Positions 14,103 through 20,813 of a stretch of DNA of 21,367 nucleotides are shown piece after piece (within the stretch, counting starts at the first letter, position 1; each line of letters opens with the position of its first letter). The stretch is from positions 1 through 21,367 of IMG/VR virus record IMGVR_UViG_3300000553_000386; one strand, given 5' to 3'. The stretch is from a virus. A program made the translations under genes and the position numbers. Below the pieces are notes generated by a model. That model had not been told where the DNA came from. It was given only the letters and a program-made list of their open reading frames with translations, and did not search any database.

Positions 14103-14553
14103 ACAATAATACACCTTGAGTATCTCTCACATATCCACTATATATTCTACCAAATTTTATTTTTTTCTCTTCATCAGAAAGGGAACCTTGAATAGTTTTA
14201 ATTTTCATTTTTCTAATAAGTTGTTCATTGTCATTTTCAAAATGTATATAATTATCATCCCATCTTATATAAGGATCAATAAAAATTTTAACACCGTCTA
14301 TTTGTCCAACAGAATAATTTTTATTAATATTGTTTATCACCAAACTAACAAATGTATAATTTTTGCTATCAGTAATGACAGACGCAATATTACCATTAGT
14401 AATTATTTTATTAGATTTTAATTCTCTACATTTTTTTAATATTTCCTCTATAAAATCTTGATGTAATAAATATTTTGTCATGGCAGAAGCAGTATTAAAA
14501 TTTATAGATTTTATAATAAAATCAACATCAAAAAATATATCTTTTTCTTCCAT
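14101..14553 (-). CDS. Hypothetical protein (150 residues)
   Basis: No family is recognised with confidence. The acidic start MEEKDIFFDVDFI is followed by helices and then a beta-rich C-terminal half with SVGQIDGVKIFIDPYIRWDD and FGRIYSGYVRDTQGVLL. The G-x-K-hydrophobic-x-x-DPY arrangement loosely recalls the C-terminal strand region of gp23-type capsid proteins (VYVDPYA), but the protein is far too short for a capsid protein and the likeness is weak. It is the last gene of the minus-strand sugar operon direction, starting 10 bases after the gmd remnant. It may belong to a different unit. Confidence 0.6.
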   Translation of the reverse strand: MEEKDIFFDVDFIIKSINFNTASAMTKYLLHQDFIEEILKKCRELKSNKIITNGNIASVITDSKNYTFVSLVINNINKNYSVGQIDGVKIFIDPYIRWDDNYIHFENDNEQLIRKMKIKTIQGSLSDEEKKIKFGRIYSGYVRDTQGVLL

Positions 14554-14563
14554 AATAAATATA

Positions 14564-14878
14564 TTATTTTAAATCGTGTTTCATCATTATTTTTACCAAT
14601 TCTTTAAATTTAACTTTTGGCTCCCAACCTAAAATAGTTTTTGCTTTTGTTGAATCACCTAGCAACAATTCAACTTCTGTGGGTCTGAAATATTTAGAAT
14701 CTATTTCAACAACAGTAAAACCTGATTTTTTATCGATACCAATTTCCTTTATACCCGAATGAAGCCATAATATATCAACTTCGATATATTTACAAGCCTC
14801 TTCAATAAATTCTCTGATGGAATGATATTCACCTGTAGATAATACAAAATCATCTGGTTTATCCTGTTGTAACATCAA
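14564..14878 (-). pseudogene. gmd: gmd 3' remnant (GDP-mannose 4,6-dehydratase C-terminus)
   Basis: About 104 codons match the last third of GDP-mannose 4,6-dehydratase: LQQDKPDDFVLSTGEYHS, then VEIDSKYFRPTEVELLLGD, then TKAKTILGWEPKVKF. The family is about 345-370 residues. The whole NAD-binding Rossmann part and the catalytic Tyr/Lys are absent. The frame is closed by a TAG just upstream of LMLQQ. The first possible start (ATG at 14875) overlaps the stop of the small zinc-finger ORF as TGATG, so the fragment might still be translated, but it cannot be an active dehydratase. Its partner 5' remnant is at 14987-15043. Confidence 0.88.
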
Positions 14879-14982
14879 ATACTACCAGAACAAAATCTTT
14901 TAGCATTTGATCTTTTATCATTTATATTAATCTCAAAAGATTTATCACATAATTCACATTTTTTTAATTCTATCTTCTTCAT
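14875..14982 (-). pseudogene. Truncated zinc-finger ORF (homing-endonuclease-like N-terminus)
   Basis: This 35-codon ORF reads MKKIELKKCELCDKSFEI and continues with a KRSNAKRFCSGS stretch before TGA. The CxxC...FC spacing is the zinc-binding start typical of free-standing HNH-type and other phage homing endonucleases, where a second Cys normally follows the last Ser-Gly-Ser. Here the frame stops right at that point. It sits exactly between the two remnants of gmd and has a TATATATA box 5 bases upstream (14988-14995). The reading as a mobile endonuclease that entered gmd and was then cut back together with it is inference. Confidence 0.5.
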
Positions 14983-14986
14983 GTGC

Positions 14987-15043
14987 TTATATATAAATTT
15001 TTATTAGTCCCTTTATTCCAGTAATTAGTCCAATTTTTTTCAT
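14987..15043 (-). pseudogene. gmd: gmd 5' remnant (first codons of GDP-mannose dehydratase)
   Basis: The ATG at 15043 overlaps the TGA of the Nudix gene as ATGA, the same 4-base coupling used at other junctions of this operon. It reads MKKIGLITGIKG, which is the start of a Gmd Rossmann fold (family pattern MKKxALITGITGQDG), and then loses similarity and stops at 14987. The matching C-terminal third is at 14564-14878. The middle, roughly 230-250 residues, is missing and replaced by a zinc-finger fragment. Twelve residues alone would be weak evidence. The position, coupling and partner fragment make it convincing. Confidence 0.65.
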
Positions 15044-15495
15044 TCATTTTTATTATTTTTAAAATTCAGTAATGAAATAGGATGATTTACAGCTTCATGG
15101 TATGATTCTGATTGTTCATTTATCCATTTATAGTCATTATGATATTCGTCAATTCGTATATTTTCAATAGAATCACAAGTTAAATGACAACAAATATTTA
15201 TCGTATGTAAATCAGTTCTCATATCTTTCTCTTTGGGAAAAATTGTTTCTTCAACCGAAATTATTTTAACAAATTCACAATCTAAATTTGTTTCTTCTTT
15301 TGATTTTCTAATTGTGGCATCTTCAATTGTTTCCATCTTATTTATTCTACCACCAGGAAACCAATATTGTCCTTTTGCAGGTTCAGTGTTTCTTAAAAGT
15401 AATAAACATTTATTATTATATGTAATTATTAAATCTACACATATAATTGGCATAAATTCTAATATTTTTTGATATTCTAAATCAGGTATGTGCAT
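15040..15495 (-). CDS. Nudix hydrolase, GDP-mannose mannosyl hydrolase-like
   Basis: A 151-residue protein with the Gmm/WcaH layout: LLLLRNTEPAKGQYWFPGGR, then a degenerate Nudix box at residues 49-71 (GRINKMETIEDATIRKSKEE). The usual REUxEExGU reads RKSKEETNL, so the first Glu and the Gly are replaced. GDP-mannose mannosyl hydrolases are known for a deviant box of this kind. They release mannose from GDP-mannose by cleaving at the sugar carbon. The gene lies between the ColD-like gene (1-base gap) and the gmd remnant (ATGA overlap), a grouping known from GDP-deoxyhexose clusters. The role is probably control of GDP-mannose level. The substrate is inferred. Confidence 0.8.
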   Translation of the reverse strand: MHIPDLEYQKILEFMPIICVDLIITYNNKCLLLLRNTEPAKGQYWFPGGRINKMETIEDATIRKSKEETNLDCEFVKIISVEETIFPKEKDMRTDLHTINICCHLTCDSIENIRIDEYHNDYKWINEQSESYHEAVNHPISLLNFKNNKNE

Positions 15496-15496
15496 A

Positions 15497-16651
15497 TTAA
15501 AAAGTTTCAGTTATAATTTTATTCAACAAATCTAATTTTTCATCATCAACAAATTGATTATTACCAATATAAAATCCATTCTCATGAATAAATTGTGCAT
15601 TTTTATAATTTTTATAATTTCCATATTGTAAAAAACAAGGTTGGTTTAATAAATTACCACCAATAATAGGTCTAAGTTCAACCTCATTTTTAATAAAAAC
15701 CTTCTCTAATTTATTTTTATCATCAATATTTTTAAAAATAAACGGAAAACAGAATGATGAAATACCCTCATTATCAATGATGTATAATTTATCTTTAATT
15801 TTTTCTATAATTTTAAGATATTTTTTATGATTTTCATTGCGAATTTTAATATATTGGTCTAAATGTTCTATTTGATGTATACCAAACAGAGCATTTAATT
15901 CTGTGTTTCTTAAATTATAACCATGTGTTATGAACAAAAAATTAAAATCAATATCTGGATACAAATCTTTATATTTTTGATGTTTTGAATTATCCAATTC
16001 TCTTGCAAGTCCATGTGACCTTTTCAAAATAAACAAATCATTCAATTCTTCATTGTTAGTACATATCATTCCACCTTCTACTGTTGTGATATGATGTCCC
16101 CAATAAAAACTAAAAGTACTAGCAATACCAAAATTACCAACTTTTTCTGAATTATACGTTGCTCCATGTGATTCACAACAATCCTCTAATAAAATCAAAT
16201 TATATTTATTTGCAATTTTTTGAATTATATCAATGTTTGCAGGTACACCAATTAAATGTGTGACTAAAATAATTCTAGTACTTGGCGTAATTAATTTTTC
16301 TAATTTTTCATAATCAAAAGACAAATCATTCAGATTAATATCAACAAAAACAGGTATCATCTTTGTTTGTATAACTGAAGTTATATTTGTTGTCCAAGTT
16401 ACTGCTGGCACCAAAACTTCTGCACCATCTTCAATATTATAAAATTCTTTTACTGCATCCAACATAACTAAATCTGCAGAACTACCTGAATTCAAATATG
16501 TTGAATATTTTATATTTTGCCATAAACTCCATAATTTTTCAAATTCTTTAACTTTTTCAAATTGTGTAAACCTTTGAGTTTTTAAAATAAATTCAGCCAG
16601 ATACTCTCTATCCTTAGTTGTTAAAACATTTTCTTGTAATCTCCACATCAT
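15497..16651 (-). CDS. ColD-like PLP-dependent 3-dehydratase (DegT family, catalytic His)
   Basis: A 384-residue DegT/DnrJ/EryC1/StrS fold enzyme. Landmarks are NSGSSADLVMLDAV (cofactor phosphate site), VPAVTWTTNI, the PLP-binding Asp157 in LLEDCCESHGA, and STFSFYWGHHITTVEGGM, where the Schiff-base Lys of aminotransferases is replaced by His186. GYNLRNTELNALFGIHQIEHL follows at about 245-265. His at this position defines the 3-dehydratases ColD and E1/DdhC. The length and the lack of a Cys cluster favour ColD, which removes the 3-OH from GDP-4-keto-6-deoxymannose. The ATGA overlap with the SDR upstream and the gmd and gmm-like genes downstream fit a GDP-sugar route. Confidence 0.88.
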   Translation of the reverse strand: MMWRLQENVLTTKDREYLAEFILKTQRFTQFEKVKEFEKLWSLWQNIKYSTYLNSGSSADLVMLDAVKEFYNIEDGAEVLVPAVTWTTNITSVIQTKMIPVFVDINLNDLSFDYEKLEKLITPSTRIILVTHLIGVPANIDIIQKIANKYNLILLEDCCESHGATYNSEKVGNFGIASTFSFYWGHHITTVEGGMICTNNEELNDLFILKRSHGLARELDNSKHQKYKDLYPDIDFNFLFITHGYNLRNTELNALFGIHQIEHLDQYIKIRNENHKKYLKIIEKIKDKLYIIDNEGISSFCFPFIFKNIDDKNKLEKVFIKNEVELRPIIGGNLLNQPCFLQYGNYKNYKNAQFIHENGFYIGNNQFVDDEKLDLLNKIITETF

Positions 16652-17649
16652 TCATTCATTATTTTCATGTACCATTTTATGGTATTTTCTATTCCTACGT
16701 TAATATCTACAAAATCCTTTTCAAATTCATCAATATATTTATTAATACTCACATTAACTATTTTAGGACTACCAGAAAGTTCATTTGTTATTTCTGGCAA
16801 AAGAACTTTTTTATTAAAATATAAACCAATTTTTTCGGCTAGTTCTAAAATACTTAAACTATAGACACCTCCAACATTATAAGTTGTCTCTTTACCATAT
16901 AAAAGAATATTCCACATCATTTCTATCACATCTGATATATAACAATAAGTTCTAATTGCTTGCCCTCTGTCTAATAATTGTATATTTTCATTTAGAATTG
17001 CTTTTTTAATTAAGGAATTTAATACTCTATCATCATCTTTTTTAACACCTGGACCAAATCCTAAACTTAATCTAGCAATTTTAATATTTTTATTAGCAAA
17101 TGAATGACAAATTGCTTCACCACATCTTTTTGATTCTATATAACAAGATCTTGAATTATTTGTATTTGTTACACCAATTTCATTTTCTGTTATTTCAGAT
17201 TTTTCTAGCCCGTTATATACCTCACTTGAACTTATAAATAAAAATTTACCATCATGTTTTAATAAATTTAATAGTTCTATTGTTGATGTTGTATTAATTT
17301 GAATAGTTTTAATTTTATTTTTTACAAATTTAGTTGGCTGACCATATCCAGACGAATGAATAATATAATCAAACTTAATTAAACTATCAAAAAATCTAGC
17401 ATCTGTAATATCATGTTGAATAATATTACATTTAAAATCGAAGAAATATTGAAAATTTTTTTCAATATCACTCTTAATCCAAAAATAAATATCTAAATTA
17501 TATTCTTTTTGTAATCTCTTTAAACAAGAAACGAAATAAATACCTAATAATCCAGAAGCACCAGTTATTAATATTGATTTATTTTTTAATGGTAACAAAT
17601 TAACTTTTGATAATATTACATCAACATCATTTTCAATTATTTCATACAT
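16648..17649 (-). CDS. Extended SDR, NDP-sugar epimerase/dehydratase/reductase
   Basis: This 333-residue protein has the NAD(P)-binding motif ILITGASGLLGIY at about residues 26-38, Ser at FISSSEVYNG (about 139-147), and the catalytic pair Tyr170/Lys174 in CYIESKRCGEA. The C-terminal half carries LLDRGQAIRTYCYISDV, the family's sugar-binding region. The closest general likeness is the UXS / dTDP-glucose dehydratase branch and not the GDP-fucose-synthase branch to which ColC belongs. In this operon it could reduce or epimerise the product of the ColD-like and transketolase steps. It overlaps the transketolase C gene by 13 bases and the ColD-like gene by 4. The exact reaction is not determined. 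Confidence 0.82.
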   Translation of the reverse strand: MYEIIENDVDVILSKVNLLPLKNKSILITGASGLLGIYFVSCLKRLQKEYNLDIYFWIKSDIEKNFQYFFDFKCNIIQHDITDARFFDSLIKFDYIIHSSGYGQPTKFVKNKIKTIQINTTSTIELLNLLKHDGKFLFISSSEVYNGLEKSEITENEIGVTNTNNSRSCYIESKRCGEAICHSFANKNIKIARLSLGFGPGVKKDDDRVLNSLIKKAILNENIQLLDRGQAIRTYCYISDVIEMMWNILLYGKETTYNVGGVYSLSILELAEKIGLYFNKKVLLPEITNELSGSPKIVNVSINKYIDEFEKDFVDINVGIENTIKWYMKIMNE

Positions 17650-18515
17650 ATTTCTTCTATTTTTTTTCTTAATGATTCAGAATCCAACCCCAAATTAATG
17701 TCGTGTTCTTCCTTATTTCCATAATTTACTAAAAACTCTTTTTTCATTCCTATATTATATAAAGAATATTTTTTACCAACTAGTGCTTTATTTACATCAT
17801 AATTTAATGATCCTTCGTAAAATTGCTCACAAATAATTATTTTTTCTGTAAAATTATCTCTTATAATCTGATAATCAAATGGTTCCAACGTTGTATAATA
17901 AAGTATATTTACGTCTAATTCTTTAGTTGCGTTAATTATTTTATCTAGCATATCACCAACACATATAATTGTAGCGTTATTGCCTTTTTTAATTAAATTT
18001 GCTTTTCCAAATTCAACATTTAAATCTTGTGTATGTTGATATTCACTTAATCTATAATATGTTGGATGATTATTATCATATGTAGAATTAAATAAAATAT
18101 CAAATTCTTTTGAATTTCCAGGTGTTATAATTTGAAAATTTGGTATGCTTTTCAATAACATCACATCAGCAGGACAATGATGTGTTGGTCCTAGTGCGGC
18201 ATAATCGTATGATGCACCGATACTTATAAAATTACCATTTAAATTTTGATAACCAAAATCAATTTTGAGTTGTTCTAATGCTCTCTCAACTATAAAAGGT
18301 GCAATTGAGTGAAAAATTGGAACAAGACCTGTTTTTGATAAACCTGACATCATACTAATAGTAGATTGCTCTAAAATTCCAATATTATAAGCTCTGTCTG
18401 GATATTTTGTAAGAGAATTTCTAAATCCAAAAACACCTATATCACCCAATAATAACATAACATTAGAATTGGATTCTAATAATTTTTCAACTGTCTTAAC
18501 TAATTGTTTTCTCAT
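17637..18515 (-). CDS. Transketolase-type ThDP enzyme, C-terminal (PYR) subunit
   Basis: This 292-residue protein carries the pyrimidine-binding domain, including RAYNIGILEQSTISMMSGLS with the conserved Glu49 that activates ThDP. The C-terminal transketolase domain follows, with VGDMLDKIINATKEL and LYYTTLEPFD. It pairs with the N-terminal subunit encoded just upstream (ATGA overlap at 18512-18515). The combined length of 541 residues is shorter than housekeeping transketolase (about 620-660), as is typical for two-subunit forms. Transketolases move a two-carbon ketol unit. Here, among deoxysugar genes, a sugar acceptor is more likely than the pentose-phosphate pathway (inference). Confidence 0.88.
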   Translation of the reverse strand: MRKQLVKTVEKLLESNSNVMLLLGDIGVFGFRNSLTKYPDRAYNIGILEQSTISMMSGLSKTGLVPIFHSIAPFIVERALEQLKIDFGYQNLNGNFISIGASYDYAALGPTHHCPADVMLLKSIPNFQIITPGNSKEFDILFNSTYDNNHPTYYRLSEYQHTQDLNVEFGKANLIKKGNNATIICVGDMLDKIINATKELDVNILYYTTLEPFDYQIIRDNFTEKIIICEQFYEGSLNYDVNKALVGKKYSLYNIGMKKEFLVNYGNKEEHDINLGLDSESLRKKIEEICMK

Positions 18516-19261
18516 AATTCGTTGATAATTTTTTTATATTCTTCGTCACTTGGAAATTTATGATGCCATTCTGGATTATTTTCCATCATTTTGATACCAT
18601 TTCCTTTAATTGTATTTGCTAGAATAAAATTTGGTTTATTTGATTTTTCATTTAATGCTACATATATTTCATTTTTATTATGTCCATCAATTTCTTGACA
18701 ATTCCAATTAAAAGATTTAAATTTGTCTATAATATTATCAATTTTTAATGCTCTATCACCAGAATGATTATAATCCATTATACAATAAAGATTATTTAAA
18801 TTGTGATGCGATGCTAAAAGTGCCGATTCCCAAATAGTTCCTTCATTTGTTTCTCCATCTCCTATAATCACATATACATTATGATTAAAATTTTGAATTT
18901 TATAACCCATTGCAACACCTACACCTTGTGGCAATCCATGACCCAATGAACCTGTTGATGCTTCAACAAAAGGAATTTTATCAGACGGATGACCACCCAA
19001 TATACTATTAAATTGACAAAAATTATTAAGATTATGATTAATTAAATCAAAGTGATTTAAAATTGCATATAATCCTAATGATGCATGACCTTTACTTAAA
19101 ATTAATCTATCTCTATCATTTAACTCAGATTTAATTGGATTTATATCTAAAATTTGATCATATAAAACATATAATATGTCCAATATTGACAAAGAACTTG
19201 CAATATGACCCTCTTTTGATATATAAGCAGCATCAACGATATCTTTTATAATTTTTTTCAT
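18512..19261 (-). CDS. Transketolase-type ThDP enzyme, N-terminal (PP) subunit
   Basis: This 249-residue protein holds the diphosphate-binding domain: DRLILSKGHASLGLYA (His59 of the transketolase active site), STGSLGHGLPQGVGVAMG, then the ThDP motif IIGDGETNEGTIWESALLAS at about 132-151 with MDYN closing the GDG...N pattern. The protein ends soon after NNPEWHHKFP, so the PYR and C-terminal domains are on the partner gene. Both subunits appear complete with intact cofactor residues. The gene starts 2 bases after the stop of the GT10 gene. No pentose-phosphate genes are nearby. Confidence 0.9.
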   Translation of the reverse strand: MKKIIKDIVDAAYISKEGHIASSLSILDILYVLYDQILDINPIKSELNDRDRLILSKGHASLGLYAILNHFDLINHNLNNFCQFNSILGGHPSDKIPFVEASTGSLGHGLPQGVGVAMGYKIQNFNHNVYVIIGDGETNEGTIWESALLASHHNLNNLYCIMDYNHSGDRALKIDNIIDKFKSFNWNCQEIDGHNKNEIYVALNEKSNKPNFILANTIKGNGIKMMENNPEWHHKFPSDEEYKKIINEL

Positions 19262-19262
19262 C

Positions 19263-20231
19263 TTATCCTATTATTTTTTTCAAAAATTCAGCAATTTCAT
19301 CAAATTTCAATACATCTAAATTCAAAAAAGTAGGTTGATTTAAATATTCTAAATATAAATCATCATCATTATCCAATTCTATTATTTTATTTACAAAACT
19401 TTCATCAGATTCAAAATTGTGCCAGTTAAGAAAACTTTTTTCATTAAAATAATCAGTTATTTTATCATTTCCGTAATATAGTGGTATAGTATTCGAAATA
19501 TAAGAATCCATTATTTTTTCACAAATAAAACCGGGATAAAAATGATGCTCTGGTAATAGTTCTTTTACAAAATGATTTTGCATAGCAAAAGAAAATTTAT
19601 AATTATTGAATAAATTTATCTTATCTTCTGATATAAATTCTGAAATTAAATGACTTACGTCTTGTTTAGTGTCTATTTGTTTATGATTTTTTAACTTATT
19701 ATAAATTTGATTTCTTCTAAATGGTTGATTATTATAAAGATATATACAAAATTTTTTATTTTTAATATCTTTTTTTGTAAAATTCTTATATTGAGTAAAA
19801 TATTCCAAGGATGGAATCAATTTAGTTATAAAAACATGATGATATAACCAAAACAAAAAACATGGTACATAATAATTTTTTGGTGAATCTATTTTAAATG
19901 AAGTTAAGATATAATCAGCATTTATTAAACATTGATATTGACGAATACCAGAAATCCAAGTTGTGGCTGGTTTATATATAGATATATCATCTGGATGATA
20001 TGGATTTGGTTCATTTGTACAAAAAATCTTAATGCTATTTTTATAGTTTAATACATTATTAAATGAAGCTTCATAATCAGGCAAATCATAAAAAACAACA
20101 TCAGGATTTATTGAATCTATGATAACATTATAATTTTTACTCAATAAATATGTATATAAATTATTAGTATTATTGCCAGGCAAAAACCTTCCAGTCCACC
20201 AATTTGAAAAAAATACCCTTAAATCCCTCAT
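19263..20231 (-). CDS. Glycosyltransferase family 10 (fucosyltransferase-like)
   Basis: This 322-residue protein has the GT10 C-terminal donor domain: KFCIYLYNNQPFRRNQIYNK at about 160-179, NNYKFSFAMQN, then GFICEKIMDSYISNTIPLYY at 234-253 with Glu238/Lys239, and KITDYFNEKSFLNW. Known members transfer fucose from GDP-fucose. A GDP-linked 6-deoxy or 3,6-dideoxy sugar made by this operon would fit the same type of donor. No signal peptide or membrane helix is seen, so it should act in the cytoplasm. The neighbours are a methyltransferase gene 3 bases upstream and the transketolase N gene downstream. The acceptor is unknown. Confidence 0.88.
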   Translation of the reverse strand: MRDLRVFFSNWWTGRFLPGNNTNNLYTYLLSKNYNVIIDSINPDVVFYDLPDYEASFNNVLNYKNSIKIFCTNEPNPYHPDDISIYKPATTWISGIRQYQCLINADYILTSFKIDSPKNYYVPCFLFWLYHHVFITKLIPSLEYFTQYKNFTKKDIKNKKFCIYLYNNQPFRRNQIYNKLKNHKQIDTKQDVSHLISEFISEDKINLFNNYKFSFAMQNHFVKELLPEHHFYPGFICEKIMDSYISNTIPLYYGNDKITDYFNEKSFLNWHNFESDESFVNKIIELDNDDDLYLEYLNQPTFLNLDVLKFDEIAEFLKKIIG

Positions 20232-20234
20232 ATT

Positions 20235-20813
20235 CTATCTTTTTTCATAAAGCCAACTACTATCTATAAATGTCATATCAGGATCTCTGTCAAAACACTC
20301 AGATAATGCTCTTTGTACAGAGGGCCAACCATAATCATGACCAGAAATAATACCTCCTGTTTTTATTTTCGGCATCCATGCTAATATGTCTTCTTTTACT
20401 GAAGAATATTGATGGTTACCATCTATATAGACAAAATCAATAGAATTGTTTTCTAATTGCTCACAAAAATCTAAACTATAAATTTTATTTTTCTTTACAT
20501 TTGAAAAATTTTTAATTCTTTCAGTAAATTTTAATTCTGCTTCTTCTAATTCTAATTGCTGAGATTCTAATGTATAATTTAAAGTACCATCACCATTAAC
20601 ATCCTCAATATATTGATGCCATATATCTACAGCATTAATTTCACTATTTAGAAAAGTTTTAGCAATTATTTCTGTTGATTCACCCTGATAAGAACCAATC
20701 TCTATTATTTTTAAATTGTCACCCAACTTATTTTTAACGAATTTGTTTAATTCATTTAATCCATCATAAAGACTATTTCCTGGACCACCTCTCATATTTA
20801 TAAGTCTGCTCAT
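20235..20813 (-). CDS. Class I SAM-dependent methyltransferase
   Basis: This 192-residue methyltransferase has the SAM-binding motif IIEIGSYQGEST at residues 36-47, the acidic strand-end INAVDIWHQ, then SIDFVYIDGNHQYSSVKED at about 124-142 and TGGIISGHDYGWPSV. This is the Methyltransf_24-type layout common in surface-sugar clusters. It overlaps the upstream glycosyltransferase by ATGA. It probably O-methylates a sugar or a small precursor. The target cannot be told from sequence. Confidence 0.85.
   Translation of the reverse strand: MSRLINMRGGPGNSLYDGLNELNKFVKNKLGDNLKIIEIGSYQGESTEIIAKTFLNSEINAVDIWHQYIEDVNGDGTLNYTLESQQLELEEAELKFTERIKNFSNVKKNKIYSLDFCEQLENNSIDFVYIDGNHQYSSVKEDILAWMPKIKTGGIISGHDYGWPSVQRALSECFDRDPDMTFIDSSWLYEKR

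Noticed and set aside
13905-14421. Open frames antisense to the genes at 13702-14082 and 14101-14553
   Set aside because: They are Phe/Ile/Ser-rich reverse-strand readings of Lys/Asn-rich genes, with no start context or family likeness.
15001-15047. Alternative ATG at 15047 reading MNEKNWTNYWNKG, which looks like a methyltransferase start
   Set aside because: The ATG at 15043 makes the same 4-base ATGA overlap as other operon junctions and reads as the Gmd N-terminus, with the Gmd C-terminus just downstream, so it explains more.
15497-16651. Reading the DegT-family gene as an ordinary sugar aminotransferase (perosamine-synthase type)
   Set aside because: The Schiff-base Lys position is His (GHHITT), which marks the 3-dehydratase branch.
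15233-16864. Plus-strand open frames opposite the Nudix, ColD-like and SDR genes
   Set aside because: The minus-strand genes carry intact family motifs throughout, so these are shadows.
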